Assembly: GCA_012295275.1 (NCBI GenBank)
Contig: CM022670.1
Coordinates: 5,649,142 to 5,713,141 of the forward strand
Origin: Chrysomallon squamiferum
Lineage: Eukaryota; Mollusca; Gastropoda; Neomphalida; Peltospiridae
Direction of reading: 5' to 3'
Length of the DNA stretch: 64,000 nucleotides
Of this stretch, positions 24,131-37,749 are shown one piece after another. The stretch's first letter is position 1. Every line of letters starts with the position of its first letter. The translations under genes were made by a program, and so were the position numbers. The notes beneath the pieces are model-generated. The model ran no database searches and was not told the origin of the DNA. It was given only the letters and a program-made list of their open reading frames with translations.

Positions 24131-25189
24131 ACTGATTAGTTGTTGTCAAATAAACAAAATTAAAAAGAACAACATTGATTGATCAGTATCTAATAAACAA
24201 TAAGGAGTGACAATAGACAATCCTTGTATTCAAACATAACAAGCTGTAGTTACATACTGAAATGTTTATTACTGACAGAGAGATTTTTTATGAGCTAAAA
24301 AGAGATTTATATGATATTTACACAGTTACATGTTTACAATGAGACACTTGTTTATACAGTCAGACATGTTTACTGTGAAATATCTCCACGTTGTTTACAA
24401 GCCATTGTAATTGCTGCTGTGCATATCACTCCTCTACTATAAAACATTGTTAGTGGCAGACACCAATCAATGAAGAGATAGAGCTAGGCGTGGTCTCCCC
24501 ATATTGACTGCTTCATCATACTCCAAATTTGTTACAAACAAGTTTATCTTTCTGCTCTTGTAAGTATATTTTACTTTTGTAAAATGGTTTGTGACAGATA
24601 AATACTCTGTGTTTAATTCTTAAATTTAAATAGTAAAGACTGTCAGGCGAAAACATTTATAAATTGTATAATGTGATTTGTGTATTATTTGCATGCTGTC
24701 TTTTAATGTTTTCTTAAATGTGCCTATTTATACTGACTGAAATATGAATTCGTTTTCATTCTTAGAAAAATTTACCTTTTATCCAAACTTGGTAAAATAC
24801 TCATAGAATAAATGCTTTAATCAAATTTTTGGAATCAGATAAAAATTGATATATTAATATTTATTTAGATTGTTACAGTATTTAAAATGATTTTTTTTTG
24901 TTGTAGTTTTCACATTTGATTTTAAGATTATGTTACTGTCTCTATTCATCTGAACAGTGCCATTTTAGTTTCATGCTCTTGTTTATTATAACAAGCACAC
25001 ACACTCCTAAACAAACAAACAAACAACAGCTAAGGTTGCTTGATTAACTGCTGTCTCATGTACAGATTGGTGAATAACAAATTTGTTTTATGTCGCTCAG
25101 TGTTTTTCTCTACATGCATTTAATCAACTCAGACATGATACTTCACTTGTGTACTTTATTTCCCATTCTAACCAATGTGTGTTTGTGAA
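24131..25189. other. Unique sequence, no gene seen
   Basis: Mixed composition with no coding frame. The stretch near 24470-24530 is less AT-rich than its surroundings. Confidence 0.4.
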
Positions 25190-25680
25190 ATATATTAGTG
25201 AAACATTGTGGTATGTGTCTGATATGTGTGCATATAAAATATATTAGTGAAACATTGTGGTATGTGTTTGGTATGTGTGCATACAAAATATATTAGTGAA
25301 ACATTGTGGTATGTGTCTGATGTGTGTATAAAAAATACATTAGTGAAACATTGTGGTATGTGTCTGATGTGTGTCTATACAAAATACATCAGTGAAATAT
25401 TGTGGTATGTGTCTGATATGTGTGCATGCAAAATATACTGGTGAAACACTGTGGTATGTGTTTGATGTGTGTCTATACAAAACATATTAGTGAAACATTG
25501 TGGTATATGTGTGATGTGTGTCTATACAAAACATATTAGTGAAACATAGTGGTATATGTGTGATCTGTGTGCATATAAAATATATTAGTCAAACTTGGTA
25601 TGTGTGTGCATATAGAATATATTAGTGGAACATGGTGCTGTGTGTCTCATATGTGAATACATAAATATGTTAGTGATAAG
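25190..25680. repeat. ~50-bp minisatellite
   Basis: About nine to ten copies with TTAGTGAAACATTGTGGTAT and GTGTCTGATGTGTG blocks, diverging toward the right. Confidence 0.88.
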
Positions 25681-26229
25681 AATATATGGCAGTGGTTTTA
25701 TACTGGTACACGTCTTATCGTATTAGAATATCAAGAAATATGATTAATTTGTTCAGTTATCAGTACTACACTATTCACATGTGTGAGACATTTTTTTTGT
25801 TTCATTTTTTTTTTTTTTTTCATTTGAAATGTATTTTCTAAAATTATTAGCTTTTTTTCAGTCAGTATAATTAGGTTGTTTAATACTGCCTTGGTTATGC
25901 CACAGTAACCATGTAACCACTAACAGATAGCATGTAACAGTATTAAGTGTTTTCAGACCTGCCAGTGTGGTCTAATTTCAGAAAGTTCTTTTTGATTGTA
26001 TTATCAGTTACATATAAAATATTACTCTCACAGCAGCCTGTGTTACCTTCCACAGAATGAACTAACAAAAGTACAATAACAAGCTAATAAACAGAAATAA
26101 ACAATCCATATATAACAAGTGCAGTAAAGATAAAGCTTGCAAGAAACAATGTGTATTGATAAAACATACATTTGAAAAAAAAAAAACCTAGGTAATAAAC
26201 ACTGTATGTGTAAACAAGTAGATAATCAT
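25681..26229. other. Unique sequence between arrays
   Basis: No gene seen. A poly-T run lies at about 25806-25820. Confidence 0.4.
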
Positions 26230-27538
26230 AAAAACAGTGATGTACAGTAAACATGTAATTAACAAAAACAGAGATTCAATAAACACAACTAATAAAAACA
26301 GTGACATAGAGTAAATATGTAACTAATAAAAACAGATTCACAGTAAATGTAACTAATAAAAACAGTGATATAGAGTAAATATGTAACTAATAAAAACAGA
26401 TTCACAGTAAATGTAACTAATAAAAACAGTGATACAGATTAAATATGTAACTAATAAAAACAGATACACAGTAAACATGTAACTAATAAAAACAATGATG
26501 TAAACATGTAACTAATAAAAACAGATATACAGATTAAATATGTAACTAATAAAAAAACAGAGATTCAATAAACACAACTAAAAACATGTAACTAATAAAA
26601 AACAGATTCATAAACACAACTAAAAAATGTAACTAATAAAAAAACAGATATACAATAAACATGTAACTAATAAAAACATATACAGTAAACATGTAACTAA
26701 TAAAAACAATGATGTAAACATGTAACTAATAAAAAGATATACAGATTAAATATGTAACTAATAAAAACAGATACACAGTAAACATGTAACTAATAAAAAC
26801 AATGATGTAAACATGTAACTAATAAAAACATATACAGTAACATGTAACTAATAAAAACAGTGATGTACTGTAAGTATGTAACTAATTAAAAATGATATAC
26901 AGTAACATGTAACTAATAAAAACAGTGATATACTGTAAACATGTAACTAATAAAAACAGATATACAGTAAACATGTAACTAATAAAAACATATACAGTAA
27001 ACATGTAACTAATAAAAACAATGATGTAAACATGTAACTAATAAAAAGATATACAGATTAAATATGTAACTAATAAAAACAGATACACAGTAAACATGTA
27101 ACTAATAAAAACAATGATGTAAACATGTAACTAATAAAAACATATACAGTAACATGTAACTAATAAAAACAGTGATGTACTGTAAGTATGTAACTAATTA
27201 AAAATGATATACAGTAACATGTAACTAATAAAAACAGTGATATACTGTAAACATGTAACTAATAAAAACAGATATACAGTAAACATGTAACTAATAAAAA
27301 CGATGTAAACATGTAACTAATAAAAACAGATATACAGTAAACATGTAACTAATTAAAAATGATATACAGTATCATGTAACTAATAAAAACAGTGATATAC
27401 TGTAAACATGTAACTAATTAAAAGTGATATACAGTAACATGTAAGTAATAAAAATAGTGATGTACAGTAAACATGTAACTAATTAAAAATGATATACAGT
27501 AACATGTAACTAATACAAATAGTGATGTACAGTAAACA
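26230..27538. repeat. ~32-bp minisatellite
   Basis: About 40 copies of a unit built on CATGTAACTAATAAAAACAG plus a variable GATATACAGTAAA part. A block of several units near 26690-26950 recurs almost exactly at about 27000-27260, which indicates a higher-order duplication. Confidence 0.93.
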
Positions 27539-28740
27539 TGTCTCTGCTGTGTTATGTTTTTATACATCACATGTCTGTGCTGTGTTATGTTTTTATACAT
27601 CACATGTCTGCTGTGTTTTTTCATGCATCACATGTCTGCTGTGTTATGTTGTTATACATCACATGTCTGCTGTGTTATGTTTTTTATACATCACATGTCT
27701 GCTGTGTTATGTTTTTATACATCACATGTCTGCTGTGATATGTTATACATCACATGTTTCTGCTGTGATATGTTTTTATACATCACATGTCTGTGCTGTG
27801 TTATGTTGTTATACATCACATGTCTGTGCTGTGTTATGTTTTCATACATCACATGTCTGTGCTGTGTTATGTTATACATCACATGTCTGCTGTGTTATGT
27901 TTTTATACATCACATGTCTGCTGTGTTATGTTTTTATACATCATGTCTCTGCTGTGTTATGTTTTCATACATCACATGTCTGCTGTGTTATTTTTTATAC
28001 ATCACATGTCTGCTGTGTTATGTTTTTATTTTGTGTTGTTTTTATACATCACATGTCTGCTGTGTTATGTTTTTATACATGTTGTGCTGTTTTCATACAT
28101 GTTTTTATACATCACATGTCTGTGCTGTGTTATGTTTTCATACATCACATGTCTGCTGTGTTATGTTTTTATACATCACATCACATGTCTTTATACATCA
28201 CATGTCTGTGTTATTTTTATACATCACATGTCTGCTGTGTTATGTTTTCATACATCACATGTCTGCTGTGTTATGTTTTCATACATCACATGTCTGCTGT
28301 GTTATGTTTTTATACATCACATGTCTGTTGTGTTATGTTTTCATACATCACATGTCTGCTGTGTTATGTTTTCATACATCACATGTCTCTGCTGTGTTAT
28401 GTTTTCATACATCACATGTCTGCTGTGTTATGTTTTCATACATCACATGTCTGTTGTGTTATGTTTTCATACATCACATGTCTGTTGTGTTATGTTTTCA
28501 TACATCACATGTCTGTGCTGTGTTATGTTTTCATCACATCACATTATCTCATACATCACATGTCTGCTGTGTTATGTTTTTATACATCACATGTCTGTTG
28601 TGTTATGTTTTCATACATCACACGTCTGTGCTGTGTTATGTTTTTATATATCACATGTCTGCTGTGTTATGTTTTTATACATCACATGTCTGTGCTGTGT
28701 TATGTTTTTATACATCACGTCTCTGCTGTGTTATGTCAGC
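27539..28740. repeat. 31/33-bp minisatellite directly adjoining the previous array
   Basis: About 37 copies of TGTCTGCTGTGTTATG followed by TTTTTATACATCACA, with CTG/GTGCTG and TTT/TTC variants. It joins the 32-bp array without a unique spacer. Confidence 0.95.
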
Positions 28741-29014
28741 TCTTGGTCTCTGTGATGTGTTGCATGTCTGCTGCACTTCACAGTGTTCTCGTTATGACAG
28801 TGATAAAATATTTTAACTATATCTGTTTGTGATGTGTTCTGGACAGAAAAGTGGAAAGGAAATTACTATTTGATTTCCTTTTACTGCTTTCACTGCCCTT
28901 TTCATTGCAGTGTGAAGCAGGAGACCAGAGTGTGTGCACAACCTAATAGAAAAGCTGATATTTGCTGCCGATCAGCTCAACCAAATTAAACCATTTTGCT
29001 GTCTTTCACTGCAG

Positions 29015-30073
29015 GAAGTGGGGGAAGAAGCTGATAGTTACCAGATTAAGACAGGAAAAATTAAACAGTTGTGTGTGCTCACTGATATCAGAATGGCTTT
29101 GTGTAGCTGGCTGAACAAGAACTTTCCAAGATATACAAAATCAAGGTATGTTTTCATCTGTTGTTGTTTTTATATATGGTAATACACATGATTGTATATA
29201 TTCTTACTTATCAGTTATTGCATTCTACATAGTCTGTATCCTACTATTTATCTGTGTTTTGTTACATACTATATATTCTGTATGTTCTTACTTATCTGTG
29301 TGTGTTATTACATACTACATATTCTGCATGTTACTATTTATTCTGTGTTATTACATACTACATATACTGTATGTTATTACATACTACATATATTGTGTGT
29401 TATTACTTATCTGTGTGTTATTACATACTACATATTCTGTATATTATTACTTATCTGTGTTTTATTACATACTATATATTCTGTATGTTCTTACTTATCT
29501 GTGTGTGTTATTACATACTACATATTCTGCATGTTACTATTTATTCTGTGTTATTACATACTACATATACTGTATGTTATTACATACTACATATATTGTG
29601 TGTTATTACTTATCTGTGTTTTATTACATACTACATATTCTGTATGTTATTACTTATCTGTGTTATTATATACTACATATTCTGTATGTTATTTCTTATG
29701 TGTGTGTTATTATGTACTACATATATTGCATGTTATTACTTATCATGTGTTATTATATTCTTTATGTTATTACTTATCTGTATTTTATTTCATAGTACAT
29801 ATACTGTAGGTTATTATTTACCTGTGTGTTATTAGATACTACATATTCTGAATGTTATTACTTATCTGTGTGTTACATATCAGTATATGTATTTTATATT
29901 GTGTTCTTATATATGTTAAATAACTTATTCAGTGTTCTTAAATATTATAATGAGATTACCAGTATTTTGCCAGCTTACATATTACATATTTTCAAATTAC
30001 ATGACAACCATCTATGATCTGGCATTACAGGGACTTGGAGGATGCTGGATTTTACCCAGTAACAGAATGCTAG
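29015..30073 (+). CDS. Candidate two-exon coding fragment, function unknown (weak BIR-like text)
   Basis: Seen: CACTGCAG|GAAGTGGGG at 29015 and AAATCAAG|GTATGT after 29145 bound a 131-nt exon with one fully open frame. A second segment starts after GCATTACAG at 30031 and joins in phase to give FPRYTKSRDLEDAGFYPVTE, then Cys and a TAG at 30071-30073. Known: BIR domains have an Arg followed 23 residues later by AGFY. That spacing is met here (Arg of IRMALCSW to GFY), but the TFxxWP core is not matched and no zinc ligands follow. No start codon exon is identified upstream. It could be a remnant of a gene, the end of an unrecognised gene, or chance. Confidence 0.3.
29190..29885. repeat. ~40-bp minisatellite with ~203-bp higher-order period
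   Basis: Units share ATTACATACTACATATTCTG and TTACTTATCTGTGTG. A five-unit block beginning near 29251 is repeated almost exactly near 29454. Confidence 0.9.
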
Positions 30074-30394
30074 GTTGAAATACACTTAATTCAACATCTC
30101 ATCCTACCAATAAATACGGATACAGTGTTTTTTTTTTTTCAACCTTATCTTTCCAGGATAATCTTTGGTGGTTGTGTTTTACATTTACTTCATTCATTGA
30201 AACCATGGTTAGGGTTAAAAGAGCAATACAAACTGGAATGGCTTGCCTGTGCTTGCAAGTGATGCCACAGTAATGGTGCTGCAAGAAGTACTATTAAAGA
30301 TGGCTTCACATTTGCTGGATTAGTGAAGGAACTGGATTAGTGATTGTCAGATTACTGATTGTCCACCTGTATTTTGTTTTGGCATATTACATAT
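29886..30394. other. Unique sequence around the second candidate exon
   Basis: Apart from the segment at 30031-30073 nothing is recognised. A poly-T run lies at about 30128-30139. Confidence 0.35.
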
Positions 30395-30725
30395 TCAGAT
30401 TACAAGTCTTGTGGGTTTTGTACATGTTATATATTTTGCAGTTTAAAAGTATTTTGTTTTCTCATGTTTTGCTTATTAAATTTACAGTTTTTGTTTGTTC
30501 TTATATCTTACACATACTGAGAAAACAAGTATTCTGTGTTCTTCCATGTTACATATTCAGTTTGAAGTTTTTATATCTTCTTACTTGTAACATATATTCA
30601 TACTATAAGTCTTGTGTGTTCTTACATGTAACACATATTCAGATTATAAGTCTTGTTTGTTCTTACATGTTACACATATTCAGATTACAGGTATTGTTTT
30701 CTTACATATTTATATTCTGGTTACA
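30395..30725. repeat. Degenerate ~42-bp repeat
   Basis: Diverged units share TTACATGTTACACATATTCA and ATTACAAGTCTTGTKTGTTC blocks. Confidence 0.7.
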
Positions 30726-31999
30726 CATGTGTACATACACAAACACATGCATTTCATACATTTATAGCTATAGCATTCATTTTACACAGTAGTTGTAGCA
30801 TTTATTGAGAGATAATATCTAAGTAATTTAATATGGGGAATAATGAATTTGCTGTGATATCACATGGTAACTCACCATCACAGTTTATCTCTCATTTTAA
30901 CATCATGTTTTTCTCATGTTAAATTTTTCTTTTATGTTTTCATGATAAAGCTTTTATGATAGTTTATAAAGATGAAAACCATGTTCAACATAATCAGAAA
31001 TTAGATAACATTTCGTAACAAATTTAATATTAAAAAATCACTTTTCATTCAAACAGATATTATTCAAGTGTATACAAATAAGCCAGGGATGTTATTAATT
31101 TTGAAAAAGCATTTATTTCAATTTTGTGTAATTTTGTGATGAAAGTTTTAGCTTATTTTGTTAGGTGCTTCAATAAGTGATGGATATCAACTTTTTATAA
31201 TAAATGTGCATCATGCTCATACCTGAATGATAAAAATCACTGAATGCTTCAAACTTGGCAGAGGATGTAGGATCTATTATCTCCCTATATTCCCTTCTTC
31301 AATTTATTAATTAAATTTTTTTTTGTTCATTTTTTTTTTTTTTTTTGTGTGTGTGTGTGTGTGTGATTGAAATTCTTGGAGTCATGATAAGAAATAACAA
31401 TGACGTAAAAAGCAATGAATTTAAAATTTCACAGATTGCTGATGACAGAACATTACTATGAGATTGATGTGATAAATCTCTTGCAGCATTTAAGGAACCA
31501 TTATAATATGTTACCAATATATCTGCGTTTACAGATAAATGTAACATAGAAAGACTGTAATGATCACAGAACTAATGTATCCAAGACAAGTTGAAATAAA
31601 CCATGGAATTTACACCACTTGGTGTGTTTTTCTACTCTCTCGGTCAATTACAAGAACTGAACTATAATGCAAAGTTTGAATAAAGTTTCAACATTTTAAC
31701 AGTGGTGAAACTGTTTTTGGTCACCATAGAAAAAAAAATAATACAGTAAACTGATAAGTTTATTGAAACTGTTTTTCAAATATCTTAACTTCCAAATCCA
31801 ACAGATTCTTTCTTTGAAAAAAATAAGAAGCATATTTCTTTCAGTTCATTTGGAATAAAAAATCCAGTAAAATGGCTTGAAAACATTATTTCAGGATTAT
31901 CAAAATTGTAATCACACACACACACATGCCCAAACACACATACACACACATATACACACTAAAACTATTCATACAACACTGTGATTTACCTTGTGACAG
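30726..31999. other. Unique sequence, no gene seen
   Basis: Holds a poly-T/GT run at about 31329-31365 and a short CA-rich stretch at 31913-31960. Confidence 0.4.
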
Positions 32000-32335
32000 T
32001 TGTGATACATTAGTGATTGAATTTGTAACATTTAGTTGTGATACATTAGTGATTCAACTCTTAACATTTAGTTGTAATACATTAGTGATTCAACTTGTAA
32101 CATTTAGTTGTGATACATTAGTGATTCAACTCGTAACATTTAGTTGTGATACATTAGTGATTCAACTGATGACTGAGTTGTGCTATATTCACATGATATG
32201 CTATTTATTAGTATATTGCTTTGTTATAATGAAGTGTTGTGTATTGCTTTGTTATAATGCAGTGTTGTGTATTATTGTGTTCAGTGAAGTGTTGTATAGT
32301 GCTATGTTATAACGAAGTGTTGTGTATTGCTATGA
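32000..32335. repeat. 36-bp minisatellite followed by a ~29-bp repeat
   Basis: About five copies of ACATTAGTGATTCAACT with a TTTAGTTGTGAT block (32000-32175), then four to five copies of GTGTTGTGTATTGCTTTG with TTATAATG (32215-32335). Confidence 0.88.
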
Positions 32336-33389
32336 TAAATCTCATGTACTGATATTGATCTCAAGCTGATAGACTGGACTTCAATTTGTTATCAATTTCT
32401 TACACTAACAGTCGTCAAGAAATCATTATTTGATGTGTTTCGGGATGTTTCCGCTGGTTTTCATGGCAACAGAATGCTTTAAGAATGTGTGAATGCATTA
32501 AAATGTCAACTTGACAGTGCATTTTAATCATGTGACCTGGACAGGAAACTGGCACTGAGAAATGTGACAGTTTTTACTAAAATATTAATTATTTAAAACA
32601 AATCTGTTTCATCAATACCAGTATTACCTTTCCCCACACACTCTGCTGATGTCAGACACAAATAACAAGCTGTGTGGTCAGGTTACTTCAGTTGTCTCAG
32701 ATTTCAGCAAATGTATAAATGTTTCACTTCAGTGTTGATGTCCAGTATGCTTACAGTTAATTATTTTTGGATATTAACTAATGTAATGAAATACTTATAT
32801 GCTGCAGATAATTTATCTTTCACTAAAAAAACTATTTTTTCTAACTGGTTGACATGGTTTATTAACCCAGAAAAATATTTTAAAAAGAAAAAGAAGTTTT
32901 TGAGTAAAGAATGTTTTAAATTCTTACATCTCAACATATAATTATGCAACTGCATTTAACAAAAGTTAGGTTAATTGTTAAGCATATTTTTACCAACAGT
33001 TTGTTTCTGCAATTTGTTGCTGATGGTATAAATCAAAGTTGTTTGAAAATAGTTTTTGATGCAGCCTCAGTAAATGTTTATCACATCAGGTAGCATCTGA
33101 ATCTATGTTTATTTTGTTGCTTTTAAGGAAAACTTGGTTTTATGCTGCTCTGTGAACTTTGAGTTGTTCTGACTTTGTGAAGAGTAATCCTATTGATTCT
33201 GCTTACGGCACTATAATTAAACAGAATACATACTATTGATTTTTTTTTTTTATCATCCCAAGACATACACACACACAGTCCATTTTGTAATTTCAATCTC
33301 TACCTTTATGAGTTAGATTTTCTCACTTTTGGAAATCTTTTGAGCTGATGATAAGAAGTGAACTTGTTAGACAACTCTGTCCATTGTCA
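32336..33389. other. Unique sequence, no gene seen
   Basis: Fairly complex sequence with no supported exon. It could hold regulatory DNA. Confidence 0.35.
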
Positions 33390-34365
33390 CATGTTGAGAT
33401 TTGTACAAGTCACTCATAGATTATGTATCATGTTGAGAATGGTACAAGTCATAGACTACATATCATGATGAGAATTGCACAAGTCAGTCATAGACTATGT
33501 ATCATGTTGAGATTTGTACAAGTCACTCATAGATTATGTATCATGTTGAGAACTGTACAAGTCACTCATAGAGTATCATGTTGAGAATTGTACAAGTCAC
33601 TCATAGACTATCATTTTGAGAATTGTACAAGTCAGTCATAGATTATCATGTTGAGAATCATTCAAGTCACTCATAGACTATCATGTTGAGAATTGTACAA
33701 GTCACTCATAGGCTAGGTATCATATTGAGAATTGTACAAGTCACTCATGGACCATGTATCATATTGAGAATTGTACAAGTCACTCATAGACCATGTATCG
33801 TGTTGAGAACTGTACAAATCAATCATAGACTATCATGTTGGGAATTGTACAAGTCACTCATAGACCATGTATCATGTTGAGAATTGTACAAGTCACTCAT
33901 AGACTATCATGTTGAGAATTGTACAAGTCACTCATAGACCATGTATCATGTTGAGAATTGTACAAGTCACTCATGGACCATGTATCATGTTGAGAATTGT
34001 ACAAGTCACTCATAGGCTAGGTATCATATTGAGAACTGTACAAGTCACTCATGGACCATGTATCATGTTGAGAATTGTACAAGTCACTCATAGACCATGT
34101 ATCATGTTGAGAATTGTACAAGTCACTCATGGACCATGATTCATGTTGAGAATTGTACAAGTCACTCATGGACCATGTATCATGTTGAGAATTGTACAAG
34201 TCACTCATGGACCATGTATCATGTTGAGAATTGTACAAGTCACTCATAGGCTAGGTATCATATTGAGAACTGTACAAGTCACTCATGGACCATGTATCAT
34301 ATTGAGAACTGTACAAGTCACTCATGGACCATGTATCATGTTGAGATTTGTACAATTCAATCATT
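33390..34365. repeat. 37/39-bp minisatellite
   Basis: About 26 copies of CATGTTGAGAATTGTACAAG plus TCACTCATAGACCATGTAT, with TAGGCTAGGTAT as a recurrent variant block. Confidence 0.95.
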
Positions 34366-35555
34366 GACTATACTGATCACACTGCAACTGATTTTATCTA
34401 AAACATACAGTGCTCCAACACAACAAGGAACATTTTGACACACATTTTACACTTTTAAATCCAAAAGTAACTTTTTTATTCTTCATGATTTAATATATAT
34501 GTGTGTGTGTGTGTGTGTAATGTGTGTGTGTGTCAGTGTGTCTAATGTGTGTCTGAGATGACAGCTATGGTGGGAAGTATGATGACATATGTTCAGGAAC
34601 ACCAGCTGTGTAGAGTTTGAGAGAAATAAATGTGTGTAAACAGACTGTTGTCTCTCTGTGCCAGCAGGTCATTTGCACATATAACTGAATTAAGATCACT
34701 TTGTGGAAAACTCCATTGATTTTTCAGCTCACCTCTTCCCAGAACTGATTTGCCAGAACACCATTTGTAGATAGAAAACCTTGTAGAAACTGTTTAGAAA
34801 ACCATTATGTTTTTTACAGATACCAGTCAGAAAAACATAAATATCACTAAAACAAAAAACTTGTATTTTTGTTGATGAACAATTCTGGTATATGTAGATT
34901 AACCATAATAATGTTTGTAGATCAAATGCTTGATTTAAGTGATTATTACTGAGTTATCATTTAATAAACATCAGATTGTACAACTTCATAAACACACAGT
35001 TTTAAAGTGACTGTTGTACACGTACACTGTTGTACACTCACTTTTGTACAGTCATACACTACTGTACAGAACATGTTTATATAGATCTAAAATTATATAT
35101 TGAAATTAGAATGTGTATCTACAATTATAATTAAATGGTATGTGTACAATGTGTAGTTACCTAGTATTAGATATAACTAATTGGTCTGTTTGTTATAACA
35201 GCTTGTCTCTGACAGCTAGAGCTGTTACTGTCAATTTTTATACAGTCTTTCTGCTGTCAGTCATTAGCTGCAGTGATAGACACCAGACACTAAATGTCTG
35301 CTATTAAATTTGTTTTTCAGTTTTATATCAGAACTTGTCACACATTCAGTAGCTTTATTCAGAACATCTTTGTAGTGATTAGCACTGCATTAAAACAGAT
35401 TAATACAAATATGAAGCATTTTCAGGTCTTTGCATTTTCTCTTCAGATGCTTTCACTGCACAAATTTACAAATGTCACATTGCCTTTCAGAAAAATTCAG
35501 TTCCAAATTTCACCTCAGCCTGCCTTCATTAACCAAATTTGTTGTCTGTGAATAC
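34366..35555. other. Unique sequence with a GT microsatellite
   Basis: GT repeats lie at about 34499-34536. Open frames at 35294-35705 are unsupported. Confidence 0.4.
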
Positions 35556-36040
35556 TGTTACTCTGATGTTATTTTGTCAGTAATAATATTGTCTGCCTAT
35601 TACTTCTGTAATATTGTCAGTAATAATACTGTTTGCCCTTTACTCCTGATTATATTCTATGTTGTAATATTGTCAGTAATGATACTGTTTGCCCTTTACT
35701 CCTGATTATATTCTATGTTGTAATATTGTCAGTAATGATACTGTTTGCCCTTTACTCCTGATTATATTCTATATTGTAATATTGTCAGTAATGATACTGT
35801 TTGCCCTTTTCTCCTGATTATATTCTATGTTGTAATATTGTCAGTAATGATACTGTTTGCCCTTTACTCCTGATTATATTCTATGTTGTAATATTGTCAG
35901 TAATGATACTGTTTGCCCTTTACTCCTGATTATATTCTATGTTGTAATATTGTCAGTAATGATACTGTTTGCCCTTTACTCCTGATTATATTCTATGTTG
36001 TAATATTGTCAGTAATAATACTGTCTGCCCATTCTCCTTA
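35556..36040. repeat. 56-bp minisatellite
   Basis: About eight copies, very homogeneous in the middle, with TTGTAATATTGTCAGTAATG and CTGTTTGCCCTTTACTCCTG. Confidence 0.95.
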
Positions 36041-37034
36041 ATAAATGATGTTATTTTGTCTGCCCCCTTCTTGTTAACTCAGAATTATGACTGAATCATT
36101 TTATTCATATTTGATTACTTGTGTGGGTTTTGAACTACCATACAAAACATGAGAAGTAATTAGAGTAATTTACAAAACAGACGTTTGAGTAAATAAGCTA
36201 TGAAATTGTATCAATACTAACGTAAAAGTAGAAACTGTTTTGTTATTTCTTTTATTCCCAGGGGAATTGAAACTAATTAGTTTTATGTTCATGAGTTTAG
36301 ATGTGGTAAATAATCAATATGTTAATTAAAAAGAAAATAGAAACAGAAAAAAATTATATTTCTTTTTAGAATTCACGGAGAAATAATGATGAGGTTTTGA
36401 ATATATACAAAATGTAATAATAAAAACCAAGTTTACAAGAATGAATTATTCAAAGTATGATATGTAAATACATAAATGCAGACACCACAAAAGCATATAT
36501 GAGATATATTTTCTGTGTTCATTAGGAGATGTAAAAATGAAGCTTAATCATTTTCCAGTGACTGACATTATATATAAAACCTGAAAAGTGCAGTTTCTAT
36601 AATTTGGATCCACTAAATCAATATAGCTCCACGATTCCTGACATTTCCCTAATTTTGAAGTCAGAGTCTGGTGCTAGAATTTTCATTTTATGCAGAGAGA
36701 TGTGCCAACCACAGTGTTCAACACAGCCATACATTACTTGTTAGTTATCTTTTATCATATCTGTGTATTTGTAGGGAAATGTCAAATTTACCTTCATCAG
36801 ACAAATACTTTTGAAAACATGGCCTTTCAAAATCTGACATATTTGACAAAAACAGGCATGGCATAAAACCATTTTAAGGGCTCATAACCAAATAACCTTT
36901 TAGCTGACCTTGACATTTACTTAGAATTGTAGCCCTTAATTATTAGTAACAATATATAAAAGTCTAGAGATATAATATTGTTTATTAATCACTAATTCAC
37001 ACACTAAACATTGGGAAATCATATATAATCTATC
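36041..37034. other. Unique sequence, no gene seen
   Basis: Nothing recognised on either strand. Confidence 0.35.
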
Positions 37035-37610
37035 TAGGGGTAAATTACATATCAATAATCTCTGTCAGTAGATTACATATCAATAAACTCTCTGTCAGTA
37101 GATTACATATCAATCAACTCCCTACCAACAGATTACATATCAATAAACTCTCTGTCAGTAGATTACATATCAATCAACTCCCTACCAACAGATTACATAT
37201 CAATAAACTCTCTGTCAGTAGATTACATATCAATAAACTCCCTGTCAGTAGATTACATATCAATAAACTCCCTATCAGTAGATTACATATCAGTAAACTA
37301 GCTCTGTCAGTAGATTACATATCAGTAAACTCTCTGTCAGTAGATTACATATCAATAAACTCCCTATCAGCAGATTACATATCAATAAACTCCCTATCAG
37401 CAGATTACATATCAATAATCTCTGTCAGTAGATTACATATCAATAATCTCTGTCAGCAGATTACATATCAATAAACTCCCTATAAGCAGATTACATATCA
37501 ATAATCTCTGTCAGTAGATTACATATCAATAAACTACCTCTGTCAGTAGATTACATATCAATAAAATCCCTATCAGTAAATTACATATCAACAAACTCCC
37601 TATCATTAAT
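37035..37610. repeat. 30-bp minisatellite
   Basis: About 19 copies of AGATTACATATCAATAAACT with CCCTATCAGT or CTCTGTCAGT ends. Left and right halves use different end variants. Confidence 0.95.
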
Positions 37611-37749
37611 AATAAGTGTAATATGTACTCTACCAATGTCTTTAAACTGCCTTTCCTAACATCTATCAGTCTTCTTTGTTAGTTTGTTATTCTTTTTCTT
37701 TTGAGGTAAGTGTTAAAATTTTAAAATAATAATAATAAAAAACAGTGCT

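Noticed and set aside
27522-28832. Open frames of 322-436 codons in all three forward frames
   Set aside because: They are the translation of a 31/33-bp tandem repeat without stops. The same Cys/His/Ser-rich text appears in every frame, and there is no start context or splice structure.
29148-29835. Three overlapping ~200-codon frames rich in Tyr, Leu and Cys that look membrane-like
   Set aside because: They are translated minisatellite. The hydrophobic character comes from the TTA/TAC-rich unit.
35294-35705. Two overlapping frames of 85 and 91 codons
   Set aside because: No family resemblance, no splice sites, and the second runs into a minisatellite.
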